The notes: generated by a model not told the origin, from the sequence alone. A DNA stretch of 64,000 bases from Spirogloea muscicola (GCA_009602725.1 WELB01000076.1:389507-453506), one strand, 5' to 3'; counted from the first letter of the stretch, positions 31,759 to 44,614 are shown. Numbers and translations: made by a program.

Positions 31759-33875
31759 TCACATCCTGGCATCTGACCTCTTCATTCCATATATGTCATA
31801 GCGCCGGTGCTGCCACGTCACACAAAAATCTTGTGAGTCACTTGGGAAGCTTCCAGCCAATCAAGACACCGACAATCATGTGCAAGCATGGCAATTTTAG
31901 GTAGACCGTCATTAAAAAGGTAAGGATATGGTGCTTGCACCTGCTCTACGGGTATGTTTGTCCGGACTGAGGTAAGAAAGTCGTGATCAATATCAGCCAC
32001 AGCAATGCCTGTGGCCAGAGGATCTGCCAGCAGGGCGGGAGCAAGAATGTCATCCACATGAGCATGGAGGATACTCATGATTACATACCCTTTCAGAACG
32101 CGTTGCAACGAACGAATTCTGAGTTGTAGAGTTCGTTGCCTTAGAATTCGTTGCCACTGCAGGGGAATGCTTGTCAGGATAAGGCCATGCAGCTATACCT
32201 TTGCAGCGAGCAACAACATTACCCCAAGGGTCAATGATCAGAGCATGACCAAAACTTTCTCTGCGATCATTGTGCCTCCCTGCTTGCGCAGCAGCAACAA
32301 CCTGCTCAACTTGCCGTTGAAGCAATGCTCAGGTCGTATACCCTGGGAGGCCCTGGAGTTGAGTATCCCTTCCAGTGCAGCATATTTAAAAAGCACTGGT
32401 CCTGATCCCTGTGATGAATGAGCAGTGGGTGATTGTACTTACATAACATTGACATTCTATAGCACGTGCTCGAAGGAGAACTTCCCAATGTGCCTCTCCC
32501 GTTTTCTTGGTAAGAGCTGACGGGACGAGGAGTATCTGCAAGAATTAGCACATTAAATTGAAAGTCACAGCTCACTGCTTCTTAATGATCAGCCCAAGAT
32601 ACGTGATCAATGCTTAATATATAACACATCAACGCCTTCGTAGTCATTCAATTGATGTTGCCGCATCAAATTGGACATCAAAGACCTCTTTACTTGCAGC
32701 TTGTATAGCATGACTTCAATTCACCCAAACAAGCACAGAGGATCTTCTTAGTGGACAATGACCAAAATCATAGCTCTCTTCTGAGGTCCTTCCCCACAAA
32801 CGGCAGACTGCCAATGCCTACCTCGGCATCCTCGGAATATCTCAGTCGCTGGTAAAGCTCAGGGAAGCGAAGATCATAGCATAGTGTCAAACCAAGTCGG
32901 CCAGCAGGGCTGTCAAGTGCAATGACTTCGTCGCCCGCTGCAGTTGAGTTGCTCTCTTTCAAGCGGGTTTGTCCAGGGATGTCAAGGTCAAACCTGGATG
33001 CACAAGGCTCAACATGGGCTCTCTTCACCTGTTGCATTGCATTGCAGCCAACGTGTGTAGGCTGCATGCATCTACAAGCTTACAAAAGCGATACAAACTT
33101 CTACCTAAAGAGTGCAAGCTGTGCACACGGTGCGTTGTGTAAATTCATAGCCAATACTCCATTGACAGCTTATCCCTCCAGAAGCGCAGTATGTAGGGTC
33201 AGGCGCTCACAAGTGGATCTTACGATAGCAAGCACGAATGGAGCCTTCGCTGTCAAGGATTACGTGTGAATTGTACAGATGCGAGCTATCTGGCCCAATC
33301 TCCTGGAAGCCTCCAAGGGCCAGCCAAATGCTCGTCTCCCTGCACAGGGAAGTCAATGAGTGGTTCAGACAGACTAATTTCATCATTATCCAAGTACATT
33401 AAGACTATCTATCAGCGGCTGCACACTTTAAAGTTTTCCGGGGTTGAACGGCAAAGCCGGCATTGCAATGGTGCAGATAGGAGTTGTCATTTACACATGC
33501 TCACCTGGCCAAAGCCTGGTACCGCTGCATCACCGATCCGTCCAGAGCTTCGGCCCTTGCTAAGGACTCGCCGTCCCGGGCACCGATGAACGAGAAGCAC
33601 TCTGGCAGGCTGAGCAGCTTGGCATCCGCTGCGGCAGCTTCCTGGTACCGGAAGTGCAGCAGCGCCAACCTATTGGCATCGCAGGTACCTCTGCCTAGGC
33701 CTCAGAAGCAGCGCATGCACGAAGCCTCTCAGCTGAAAAAAGCTCAAGAATAGGGACCTCAGTGAAGCAAGCTGTCAAGGCACTGTGTGTGCACCAGTGC
33801 GAGGCCTCGGCAGACCCGGAAATTGGCCTCCTGGTCGCCCGATGCCGTCATCTGGGCAACCGCCACCTTGACCAT
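31759..33875 (-). CDS. NIT1: Nit1-type amidase (nitrilase superfamily, deaminated glutathione amidase)
   Basis: Eight exons: 33875-33795, 33641-33505, 33339-33211, 32993-32822, 32535-32443, 32301-32199, 32008-31941, 31809-31759; 834 bases, 277 residues. The nitrilase triad is complete: Glu41 in LPECFSF, Lys113 in YRKIHLFDLD and Cys154 in [11 protein letters not shown]. Other Nit1 landmarks are [16 protein letters not shown] at the start, [36 protein letters not shown], and [16 protein letters not shown]. The closest known role is hydrolysis of deaminated glutathione, a metabolite-repair reaction, in cytosol or organelles. Omega-amidase (Nit2) is the alternative; the LFDLDIPG and [11 protein letters not shown] wording favours Nit1. 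There is no obvious targeting peptide. The start lies 106 bases from the proposed CP12 start on the other strand. Confidence 0.92.
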
Positions 33876-33981
33876 GGCGCCCGCGCGGCCCTCCGACGGC
33901 GGCGCCGCCGCTGCGCGGCACTGCGCTGCGGACGGCGGCGACGGCGGCGGCGCAGCCCTGAGGGCCAGGCGCGGCGCGGGG
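33876..33981. promoter_or_regulatory. Divergent promoter region of Nit1 and CP12
   Basis: The two start codons, on opposite strands, are 106 bases apart if the two-exon CP12 model is right (423 if CP12 starts at 34299). The interval is very GC-rich, with no TATA-like sequence. A shared bidirectional promoter is inferred from the layout only. Confidence 0.45.
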
Positions 33982-34538
33982 ATGGCCATGGAGCCAGCGG
34001 AACGGCGACGACGGCGACGTCGTCGCACCGCCCGTTCCGTCCCGTTGCCAGCCGGACGTTTCCTCGCCACCCCCGCTCCGCTCGCGGGCTTCGGGAAGGA
34101 TCGGTGCGCCAACCCGTCGCCATTTCCGTTCCAGGGCTTTCCTTTGGGCTGCTGGGGCCTCCTTTCGCGGCCCATTCCAGGGGACGCCTGGGAAAGGCGG
34201 TACGGTACCACCCATCCGATCGCCGTCTCATAAGTGGCAACGGCGGCGCCCGGTGGGCCGCTCCGGCGCCGCGGCGCCTCCGCCGCACCGTGGTGGCCAT
34301 GGCCAGCCCGCCGCCGAGCAAGGTGGACATCCAGAAGATGATCTCGGACGCGGAGGAGGCATGCGCGCACCCGACGCAGGACGGGGAGTGCGCCGCCGCC
34401 TGGGACGAGGTCGAGGAGGTGTCGGCCACGCTTGCGGACGAGCGGCTGCGGGCCAAGAGCCCGGAGTCGTCCGACCCGCTCGAGAAGTTCTGCCAGGACT
34501 CCCCCGAGGCTGACGAGTGCCGCACTTACGAAGACTAG
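33982..34538 (+). CDS. CP12: CP12, redox regulator of GAPDH and phosphoribulokinase
   Basis: The mature region is certain: from 34299 it reads ISDAEEACAHPTQDGECAAA, then AAWDEVEEVSA, then DPLEKFCQDSPEADECR and the terminal YED. Both cysteine pairs of CP12 are present, as are the AWD_VEE core and the C-terminal GAPDH-binding tail. In chloroplasts oxidised CP12 ties GAPDH and phosphoribulokinase into an inactive complex. The transit peptide is less certain. The only in-frame ATG close by is 34299, which would leave none. A model with exon 1 33982-34103, a 77-base intron and exon 2 34181-34538 gives 159 residues; its leader is rich in Arg, Ala, Ser and Pro, ending RRLRRTVVA before the mature start. 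That intron is inferred from phase and splice sites. Confidence 0.88.
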
Positions 34539-35636
34539 GGCTGTTGTTACGCAGCCTCCAAGCACTCGTGAGGTTAGATGGCACCTATCAGCGAAGGCCA
34601 TCGTAGCGGGTCTAAGTGTGTCTCTGTTCCAGCAGCTACCATTGGCTGTTGGCGTAACGATTGTCATTGATTTGGGCGGCGCCCGTCTCGCTGCGCGCGC
34701 CGTACAGGCTCGCGGCCAAGTGTCTATGGAGCCTCATCATGCCTTGAGACCATTGACCCTGCTTGGTCAGATAATGGCTTGTTGCGGCCTGCCATGTGGG
34801 TCTATCTACTGTTCATGCAAATGCACATGCTTAACTCGCAAGAAATACATCTGTAGATAATGCATCAGCATTGCGGTCATAGAGCGGTTTTGGAGACTTA
34901 TGGAGGAAGCAGGCTTGTATTTGGTCATTGCACGTTATTGCAGAAAGCGTGCCGTTCTATTTCTATCCTGATTGTCAGTCATCGAAGTGGACCGCCAGGG
35001 GAGTGCCAAAGTAGAACCCTTTCACTTGCATCACAAGCTGAAGCTATCATTCACGTCACACAGGCCACTGGGTATTGCTTGTGAACAAGTGAAGCTGATA
35101 AGAGGACACATTGGCTGATGTTTCTCTGTCTCAATCAACCAGTCTGCAATGTCGAAGAACTGCAGATCTAATCAGTAGGTTAGGAGACCTGTCAATGTCA
35201 ACCCCCTTGTCAGCTTGGTGACAGATTAAAGGCGCGCACTTACATCCTCAACCCTGTCACAGTGAACTAGCCCTCTTATTGCCCTAATGGGATGTTCAGA
35301 TGTGAATCTATACATGACTCTATTGTGCTGCACATGTTGACTCTCCAGCTGTTGAGTCAGGCTATCATGTAAAGCCCCAATGCGTTGAATTGATGTGGCA
35401 TTGGTATCACAAGATGCAGTTTGCCAGGGCAAACTCAACTGCGTGATGTAGCAACCCTCAACCCAATCTCCCAACCCTTGGCTCAAAGTGCATCCGACGA
35501 GCACAACCTAAGAGCTGGACCGAGCCAGCTGGCTTGATTTTGTGGTGCCCAAAGCTGAGAGGTCATCCCTGGTTTGAGGTGCCTCTTCAGCACTCAGCCG
35601 TCTCAATGGAGCTTGAGCCAAGGCCAGGGACTTGCC
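34539..35636. other. Intergenic, nothing recognised
   Basis: Lies between the CP12 stop and the stop of the convergent Sec24 gene. Only short open frames; no copies of the repeats found elsewhere. Confidence 0.45.
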
Positions 35637-38600
35637 TCAGGCCCTCGCTTGGACTTGATTGTACACATGTCTCATGAACTCCTCATAGCTCAGACCTGCT
35701 GCGCTGCGGTCCTCCACCATGTTGTGGTAGAGGAGCAGTTCCCTGCTTGACTCGCCTTGCCGAATGGCCATCACTTGCTGGTAGACGGGGTTCTCCCGCC
35801 TCAGCTCCTCCGTTATGGCAAAGACCTGCCGAGACAGAGGGTTGTCCTGAGGAATTACGGGGACCTGCTTGAGCAGCCAGCAGGGGGTAGTACACCTGTT
35901 AGTATGTGCTCAAGCTGGATCATGTCGAAGAATACCATTCCGTTTTGCGAGCATGCTTACCGTAAAACTAGTCATCGAGGGCAGAATTGCGTATATCACC
36001 AAGTTGGAACATTCATCTGCAATGTGGACGTTTGGCACAACAAGGGCCCCATCTGAAGACTTCATGTGAAGATGCTCCTCAAAGAGCAAGGCGACTCACC
36101 TGGCTGAGATTCGGAATTCCAGCAGCTGGCCCAAGCAATCGCTCCTGAAACTGAGGCGGGAGCTCCCGCCCTAGCCACAATAGAATCCGCAACCCATCAT
36201 CCAGGAGGTAGGCCCCGGCCCCATCCAGCAGCTTACTGATGAGAGGGAGTACACGGGGCAACTTGACAGATCCATCTATGACCTTGCCACACTGCCACGC
36301 AGGTTGTTCTCGTCAGCAAGTGAGCCAGTGAAGCAACGATGCTGGCGTCGTGGTGTTGCAATGAATCCAGTAGACCACCCTCATGGAGGACGTACTAAAG
36401 GTGGTCGGCCTTCTGTTTCTTGGCCTGCACAATCTGAGTAAGGAGCCTAGATGCTAGCTACTGCTTCAGATGTTGGAGCCTTTGAAAGCTGAGTTTAAGC
36501 AGAGGTTAGTTCTATGATGGGCTGCAATTTGTTGTGGCATCAACAATTGATGCCACAGAAGCCTGCTGTCAGAAGCAACTTAGTTCGGTTACACCTGGCG
36601 TCCACTATGTGTGCTGATGAGCCAATATACTGGCTATATTTACCGACAAATCACAACAATGCCTGTGCAAGCCAAAGTTAAGCAAACATTCACGTGTCAC
36701 ACAAGACTAGCTGATATTGGGTCTGGTAGGTGTTGGTATCTTACATCAGCGTCCATGTCGTCGATCCGCATGAATGAGGGGTAAAGGTATTTCAGCAATC
36801 GGTGGACTGGCATGTTCATCATCTCGAAAAGGGCAGCCGACCGCTCATCAATGAGCACTTCCTGGAAGCCACCTCGCAGGACAGGGGTCTTGCAGAGCGC
36901 CAGTGAGAAGAGCGGGTAGAGTTTCAGGCTCTCAGGGAACAGAAGTACGCCGCCTCTGTTCGAGTACCGCGGGTGACGCAGCCCACGGTACTCTCGTAAG
37001 GCCTGTATGCACTTGGTCTGAACCATCTGCCTCGCATCCTCCAGGCGGCTTGTGAGGCACCTCTCAATGGCTGCAATGCACAAAGTCAGGCTGTTAGCCA
37101 GCCAGCCAGCGATGCTTCCAGTGCAACCTCGCCTCTTTACTGCACACCAGTCCTCTGACGAGCCCTGCCGACTATGGGTCGTGGAATCATCTTAGGCGTG
37201 AGGAGGTAGATGGACACACCAAGTTTTGACATGACAGCGGTGATTGCAGCAGCATCAGCAGCCCGATACATTTCTCCAAGGTCTGCGACCACCGGGATAG
37301 CCATTGTGTGTACACGAATCCTCCTCTCACCAGAGGATGAGGTGTACCTATATGTACGTGTCAATAAACAATATGTAAGTTGCGAAGCACGTTCATTCAG
37401 ATGATAAAGTGGACAGGCCGAAGTAACAGAAGTAGTCAGATACTCTTCTGTGCCTTCAAGACATACACTTGCCCATTCTGCGACATCAGCAGGGTAGCTC
37501 GGCCATACAGGAGGGCAGCTTGTAGATATACTGTTGGGGTTGTCAGCAACGTTTCCTCGTGAGAAAACTGGATTGCAAAGGCCTTGTCGCAGTCGACGGC
37601 TGGCATTGCCAGAAGGTCTGTACTTCTGATGAAGAAGTGGCCGTGAAAACTGGAAATCTTCAGGCCTGTACATACATGGAGCATGCAGTCAGACCGAGTG
37701 ACATAGTCATTGTGGCATTGCTCTTTGCAACAAAAGGGACGTACCACTCCAAAAGGCATATGGGTGAGTAATAACTGCCCGCCTGTAATTACCTTTGCCG
37801 CACCGTATCCGCATTACAGCTTCCCACCCAGTCTCACGAACGAGCACCCGTGCGAATTCCCGGCTGAACTTGTCCCCGTCCCTGCCAATCCTGAAACCAG
37901 GGTAGTGGTTGACTTGCCCGCCTGTATATCTTGCCAGTGTTCCTGTTGAGGTAAACTAGTAGAGCACGTAAGACAATCAGCAACACTGAGGTCACATGAC
38001 AGTGATCATGGCATCGATTTTAATGTGATCTCAAAGGTCACATGAATGAGTTATTGAGCAAGCTTGTAATATTCAGTGCACAAGCAAGCCCGACAAGCCT
38101 TTTGCTTATGTGCACCTCACCAAGACTGGCAATGTCAGAATAGTGGTCGGAGAAGGCGAAAACGTCGACGCAGATTTGGACTCGCGAGAGGTCTGCAGCC
38201 ATCTGCTTGTAGAACGGATCCTCTGCTGTCCTGAGGATGTGCTCCCTGTCAGTCCCATAGACGCGTGCATCCTCGCCCCGAAGTTTCAGTCGGCCAGGCC
38301 CCAACGAAGGCAATGTGCTCTGGAATATTATCAACTTGCCACCCAGCTGACTCTGTAACATACAAAAGCCAAGACAAGTGCTGAGATCAGGCATACTTGA
38401 AGTGTTTATTCGATATGAGATTCATCAACAACGGGTTAAACGACAATGTTTGCATAGTATTGCTGCTCTATATTGAGTTTGGCACACACTGCAGGACTGT
38501 ATCTCACACCAGAATCAGGTAAGCTGCCTTGATGGCGGGTCCCAGTGCCGAATCAGGATTGGTGTTGGCAGCATAGATAGCTGGCATCGAGTCCAGTAGC

Positions 38601-40762
38601 GTATCCACCACGCCCTGCGACTCCGACAGATTGACCAGGAGGTCATCTGGTAGCGGCAGGAAGGGCTCCTCAAGGTCCGCCACGACCATGAGCTGGGGCT
38701 GGCTGAGGGAGGCCTTGAGGTTAAAAAAATGGAGGGAGGAGTCCACCGCCAGGAAGCCAATCTGCGTCCTGGAGTCTCCTGGAAGTTTCTTGAGGCAGGC
38801 CTTTATTGTGTCCACAGTCACCTGCACATCCATAGCAGACAAATTGATACCAGAATACACCAATGTCAACCAGTGACTATATCAGCCTAAGATACTTGAA
38901 ATCAATATAGTATCCTGTACTGCAAGCTACGTTTTAGCTCTAGATGCCACACCACTGACTCTTCAGAAGACAGCTCTGCAGCATGCACTGCACAAACGTC
39001 CAGATTGACTTGTGGCCCTGCTGATACATGGGATCAATCAAAGGAGCACTACTTGCGGCAAGGCAGAGCAGCAGATTGGTGTGGTGGGAAGCAGTACCTG
39101 CAGCATGCCGGAAACCACCGAGAAGAAGGAGACGTCAATGAGGAAGAAGTACACGGGAGGCATCGGTGGCCGGACCATGTACTCGGCAGAGGCAATGAAC
39201 TCCACGCTACCTTTGGCCAACTCAGGCCGCTCCTCAGCGTCCCTCCTTCGTCCGGAAGGATCCAGTGGACAGAAATAGTCCGCTGGCACTGATAAACATG
39301 GACATGAAGACATTCGCAGTGCTATCAGAGTTTTGATAAACATTGTGTTAACAGGTCAAGGGGCTTGAATGCTACAAACCCTACCGGATATGTCTGAGTT
39401 GGTCGCTCAGCTAAAGCCCCAACCACTTGTCAACACTTTGTTTCATATGAGACCAGCCTCAGGAGTGCAGGCTTACGTCATACATTACTGACATCAGGAT
39501 GGAGCAGACACCAAGCTTGTCTGATCGCTTCTCCTTTCAAACAAAGAAGGCAAGCCAATGCAAGTTTGACATCAAGTAAGGCGCTCCTGATTCAATGACT
39601 GACTCTACACGAGGTGACAAAGCGAAGCACTACAGACAGGGAGCAGCTCTCACCCTCGTTGAGGAGCCCGCAAACGTTGCACTTCCAGCGGCGCCCTGCG
39701 TCGGTGAATTCTACGTAGGGGTTGACGTACGTCCGGCACCGGCGGCAGCGGACAATGCCGCCTCCTCCGGGATTGGCCACCGGGACGTCCTCCTGGAGGA
39801 ACAGAACAACAAACGACAGCTTGTGGGCAACAGCTTAACTGCAGTAACCCTCAGGACCTGTACTCCAAACCCTTGAAACGAACCTCCAAACCTCTAAACC
39901 TCGACACCAGCTTATCCCTGACCATCCAAGAAGCTGGGTGTCCCTGTCAATTCACTAAAGTTTTGCTCTCGAAGGTTAGCAGGCGTGCATAGACAACCAT
40001 GGGGATTCGTATACTTGAAAGAGCCAGAGCAGCAGGTATTCAACGCATGCGCTAGCCCTCCTCCTTCCAACCAGTGCGAGCGAGTCGTGGATGACAGCGG
40101 CTGCATGCGCAGAAGAGAGAGGAGGAGGAGCAGCGTACCCCATGCGGCATCTTGGCGAGGGGGTGGATCACTGCGCCGAGCGGCGGGTGCCACCGCCGCC
40201 GGAGGCTCTCGGAGTTGGGCATCACGTTGGTGGTCATACGCACGAAGCGGGCGTCGCAGTTGGCAGCGCCGGTGCTCGGCGCAACGTCCGGGCTGTCGGT
40301 CGGCCGGGGCAGGGCGAAGACGTTGAGCCCCCCGGCAGCGGAGCCCGGCGACGGGACGACCTCCAGGAACTGGCAGCCGTCGTCCGCCGCTGCGTCGTAG
40401 GCTCCCGCTGCCGGGTACTGGCCCCCCAAAGGCGGCGGCGCGGGCCCGTGGCCGTCGAGCAGGGGCTGCCGCACTGCGGCGCTGGGGTCCTTGCCGCCCT
40501 GGTACAGAGGCGGCGCGCCCGCAGCGTACGCCGGGGCGCTGGCTCGCACGGAGCCGAAGGCCGGGGGCCCGCCCACTGCGAAGGGCCGAGGGCCGCCGCC
40601 GGCATGCATGACCTGGGTCGGCGGCGGCTGCTGCGGTGGCGGGCCGGGAGGGTATGCCAGTCTGCCGCCGGCTGCGGCGGTGGGGGAGGAGAGCCCGGCG
40701 GTGGGTGGCGCCACCGAGGGCCTCGCCAGCGGCTGGCCGAGGGTGCCACCGGCGCTGGCAGG
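35637..40762 (-). CDS. SEC24: Sec24, A/B type COPII cargo adaptor (5' end in gap)
   Basis: Eleven exons are visible: the first from the gap edge 40762 to 40139, then 39792-39654, 39288-39098, 38821-38510, 38352-38121, 37921-37793, 37665-37509, 37347-37220, 37070-36745, 36282-36100, 35864-35637. That is about 882 residues plus missing N-terminal sequence. The visible start is a Pro/Gly-rich tail, then [19 protein letters not shown], the A/B-type linker. The zinc finger is [16 protein letters not shown] with KCNVCG. The trunk has [17 protein letters not shown] and [20 protein letters not shown], the beta-sandwich [11 protein letters not shown] and the gelsolin fold [19 protein letters not shown]. 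It ends [18 protein letters not shown]. Sec24 with Sec23 forms the inner COPII coat at ER exit sites and binds cargo. The start and first coding bases lie in the 963-base gap, facing the translin start. Confidence 0.93.
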
Positions 40763-41725
40763 NNNNNNNNNNNNNNNNNNNNNNNNNNNNNNNNNNNNNN
40801 NNNNNNNNNNNNNNNNNNNNNNNNNNNNNNNNNNNNNNNNNNNNNNNNNNNNNNNNNNNNNNNNNNNNNNNNNNNNNNNNNNNNNNNNNNNNNNNNNNNN
40901 NNNNNNNNNNNNNNNNNNNNNNNNNNNNNNNNNNNNNNNNNNNNNNNNNNNNNNNNNNNNNNNNNNNNNNNNNNNNNNNNNNNNNNNNNNNNNNNNNNNN
41001 NNNNNNNNNNNNNNNNNNNNNNNNNNNNNNNNNNNNNNNNNNNNNNNNNNNNNNNNNNNNNNNNNNNNNNNNNNNNNNNNNNNNNNNNNNNNNNNNNNNN
41101 NNNNNNNNNNNNNNNNNNNNNNNNNNNNNNNNNNNNNNNNNNNNNNNNNNNNNNNNNNNNNNNNNNNNNNNNNNNNNNNNNNNNNNNNNNNNNNNNNNNN
41201 NNNNNNNNNNNNNNNNNNNNNNNNNNNNNNNNNNNNNNNNNNNNNNNNNNNNNNNNNNNNNNNNNNNNNNNNNNNNNNNNNNNNNNNNNNNNNNNNNNNN
41301 NNNNNNNNNNNNNNNNNNNNNNNNNNNNNNNNNNNNNNNNNNNNNNNNNNNNNNNNNNNNNNNNNNNNNNNNNNNNNNNNNNNNNNNNNNNNNNNNNNNN
41401 NNNNNNNNNNNNNNNNNNNNNNNNNNNNNNNNNNNNNNNNNNNNNNNNNNNNNNNNNNNNNNNNNNNNNNNNNNNNNNNNNNNNNNNNNNNNNNNNNNNN
41501 NNNNNNNNNNNNNNNNNNNNNNNNNNNNNNNNNNNNNNNNNNNNNNNNNNNNNNNNNNNNNNNNNNNNNNNNNNNNNNNNNNNNNNNNNNNNNNNNNNNN
41601 NNNNNNNNNNNNNNNNNNNNNNNNNNNNNNNNNNNNNNNNNNNNNNNNNNNNNNNNNNNNNNNNNNNNNNNNNNNNNNNNNNNNNNNNNNNNNNNNNNNN
41701 NNNNNNNNNNNNNNNNNNNNNNNNN
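40763..41725. other. Assembly gap, 963 N
   Basis: Unresolved bases between the first visible exons of Sec24 (-) and translin (+). Both sides are extremely GC-rich, with a GGC run on the right. The gap hides both start codons and their common upstream region. Long open frames across it are artefacts of N. Confidence 0.99.
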
Positions 41726-44123
41726 GGCGGCGGCGGCGGCGGTGGCGGCGACGAGATCGCGGCACTGTTCGCGTCCTTCCGGGCGCAGCTGGAGGCGGCG
41801 AGCGCCGTGAAGGAGCGGCTGCGCGACGCGGCCGCGCGCCTTGAGGACGCCGCGCGGCGCATGCACTCGGCGCTGCTGCCCGTCCACGGCGCCGCGGCGC
41901 CCGCCGGTGAGCCCCAATGGCCGTCCGGTAGTCGGGCATCAGCTAGCGGCCTCTATGTGCTCATGAACACCTGTATGCATCTGGCTGGCAGTTTACAGCC
42001 GATTTTTTAATATCAGCAGCCGCTTTCCTTTCACGTGCTGACATGTGGTCACTGAGCGGGTCAGCTCAGCAGCAGGTGGTGCCTAACTGTCAGTGTCCAT
42101 GCCTTTGTACTTAGCCGCTCAGGCCCTCCATCACCCAACACACAGGCCGTCTCCTCGGCACGTCGTGGTCCTGGGTCTGGGGTTTAGGTGTCACTTCGAG
42201 CTCCAGTCCATGGAGTGGAGGGCCGCCATGGCTGCTCCGCGGAGCTTCTCAGCCGCTCGGGCTCGCCCTCGGCCTCATGGGGTTTGGGGTTTAAGATCAG
42301 GACTCGGGGTTCAGACGTGCGCGATGGGCGGCCGCTGCTGACGGCGACGGCGGCGCTGGCAGCCGCGCAGGCGCTGGAGCGCGCCGAGGCCCACCTCCCG
42401 GAGCTGCGCGGCGTCTTCGCCGAGCTGGCCGCCATCATGGCTGACCGCCCTGGCCAATTCTACAGGTCCGACGCTGGCTGCTGCCGAGCTCCCGCTCTGC
42501 GAGCAAGCCCGTTGACATCGCCGCACCGAGAGAGCGGCCATGCCGTTGCCCCCAGTCTCGGAGCTGCGCTCCCAGGACGTCGCAGCGGGAGCCGGCAGTG
42601 CTCTGCTCAGCCGTTGGGCCAGCGCACGACGAAACCTCTTGTCATGACCGCCATCGCGGACGCCACCGCTTGCAAGAGGCGCCCTGAAGTTCACCCGAGC
42701 TAGGCGGGAGCAGGTCGGAGTCAGCGAGACGAGCATAGCTGCGATTGGCTACACGAGCACTGACGTGGGGCAAGCGGCGTCATCACAGGTACCACGACCA
42801 CTGGAGGCACCAGACGCAGACCGCCGTCTTTCTGCTGGCGTTCATCGGCTGGCTCCGCACGGGGTCCCTCCACTCACACCAGGAGCTGCAGGAGCGCCTG
42901 GGATGTGAGCGCCACTTTGGAAAGACCTGCAGATCACGAGATTGCAAGTGTGTTTATCTGGTTCACTGATCTAGTTCAGGTCCTAAGCTCTGATGAGTTC
43001 TTCTAGCCTGCTCATTGTGCGAGTTGCGAGCCGCGCTCTTATGTGCTATCGTGCTCTGTGACGGGCTCTGAAGCCCGATGTGGCAGTGACCCCAGAGTTT
43101 CCCTTGGACTTGGAAGACTACCTGCTTGGTACTCACTCATTCATGGAACCTGACTCTTGCTTGGAAAAATTCATCTGCCATTTGGAAGCAAGACGAAAAC
43201 AGCAAATGATGCTCGCGATTGCAAAAGCATGCTGGCTCTTTACACCCTGATGTTGCAGGCATAAAGCTCCATTCCTTGTGCTCTGGCCGCAACTGAGCAG
43301 GTGTCTGCAGCGTCTCCAATGAGATGGTCAGCTGGCGGTCACAGGGGCCAGCGGTCTTTGTTCATGCCACTAGTTGCCCATAGTCCGCCATGCTCAACTT
43401 CACTTTAAGCCCTCGAGAACGTGCTGTTGATGCAGCACCAGAGCTCTATCTGGAGACATAAGCAGCTGCACCAATAGATAATTGCAATTGTTGATGGTCT
43501 TGTCTTCGCTCAAACGGTGTTGTCATCCCATACCCCTGCACTCTGGCTAGGAATGCACATGTCAAAGTTGCAGCTACTGCGATATGTCATCCTGCGTGAC
43601 TTCTCTTGGATACCTCTGCTTGTTGCAGCCGAGGTATGTGGTCAACCAGGTGACAGCTGGTGACTACGACTGCCCCAGACGCGTCTCATCCTTCCTGAGC
43701 GAGCTCTTTGCAGCCTTCCGCCTCCTCAACCTCCGCAATGACTTCCTTCGCAAGCGTTTTGATGGTATTGATCTTCTTCATTCCTGCTGCCAGTAGAGCT
43801 GCTCCAAGACACACTTCAGCTTGATTGGAAGCTAAGAAGATTATTCTGGGGCAATGTTAAATGCAGATCTCTAGTATCCCATAGGAGCTCATGAGCATGA
43901 AGTGTTGTGGCATACTGACACATCAAGCTCACAGATAGATGCACACTGTTTTCCGGCTGCTATGCTATATGCTGTCCCCCTTGAATGAATATCTACTTTC
44001 GTTTTTGTTTTTGCTAATGCTGTAGGACTGAAGTACGACTTGAAGAGAGTAGAGGAGGTATTGTACGATGTGAAAATACGAGGCCTTCTAGAGCAGAAGG
44101 ATGGTACAGTCGAGATGTTTTGA
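41726..44123 (+). CDS. TSN: Translin, C3PO RNA nuclease subunit (5' end in gap)
   Basis: Visible exons: from the gap edge to 41906, 42315-42465, 42789-42904, 43087-43128, 43301-43326, 43629-43764 and 44026-44123. Phases agree at every junction. After a poly-glycine stretch the protein reads IAALFASFRAQLEAA, then FAELAAIMADRPGQFYRYHD, HWRHQTQTAVFLLAFIGWL, TPEFPLDLEDYLLG, GVCSVSNEM, and PRYVVNQVTAGDYDCPRRV, FRLLNLRNDFLRKRFDGLKY and EEVLYDVKIRGL. These are the conserved translin helices. Translin binds single-stranded RNA and DNA and with TRAX forms the C3PO nuclease. A 26-base exon (43301-43326) is confirmed by its fit to the family motif. The start codon is not visible; length from the gap is about 210 residues. 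The TRAX partner is about 10 kb to the right. Confidence 0.92.
41955..42070 (+). mobile_element. Retroelement tail inside the first visible translin intron
   Basis: Bases 41958-42000 resemble the outer right end of the foldback element at 5980-6020 (TGAACACCTGTATGCATCTG, then TTTACAGCCG). They are followed by FHVLTCGH and a TGA, the tail motif, and a stem formed by about 42037-42045 with 42057-42065. Confidence 0.6.
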
Positions 44124-44614
44124 CCGAGGTTTCACAAATGCAAGCTCATCACCCATTACAATTTTGTCTTGTGTCCTGCCAACTTTCTCTTGTACAAAAT
44201 TCAGTTTTCACAATTCGGTGGTAAGCAGTTTGCTGACCAATGCAAGAATATTCTATATATTCGTCTATTCTGTATTAATCCTATATCAACGGAACCTGCA
44301 TGTGTAGAACATGGATGATGCAGAGCTTGCCCGTGCAGTTTTCTTTGCCAATGCTTCACTTAAACAATCACATGATTGCGATTACCCAAAGCAAGCGCCG
44401 TCTCAAACTTACCCAGCAGACCCAGTCGCCTATCAAGATTGCAGCACTTTTTTCAAGAAGGCATAGCAAACGACCCATCTTGATCTCCCCGACTGACACT
44501 TCTTGCAAAACTTACAGGGGCGAAGAATGGCTTGAGGGGCCCACCTGACTGACACATATCTTGTTTAGGCCAACTCAATTTGGTGACGAGATTCTTGACC
44601 TATCCTCACTCTAG
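44124..44614. other. 3' intergenic space between convergent genes
   Basis: Separates the stops of translin and the C/D-type Sec24. AT-richer than the genes; nothing else recognised. Confidence 0.5.

Noticed and set aside
39912-41939. Very long open frames on both strands spanning 40763-41725
   Set aside because: They run through the N gap, where no stop can be seen. Only the part coding the Sec24 N-terminus (40762-40139, minus) and the translin exon (41726-41906, plus) is supported.
43301-43326. Whether the 26-base translin exon is a chance match
   Set aside because: The doubt was dropped: it is flanked by CAG and GTCAGC, fits phase on both sides and encodes the expected GVCSVSNEM motif.
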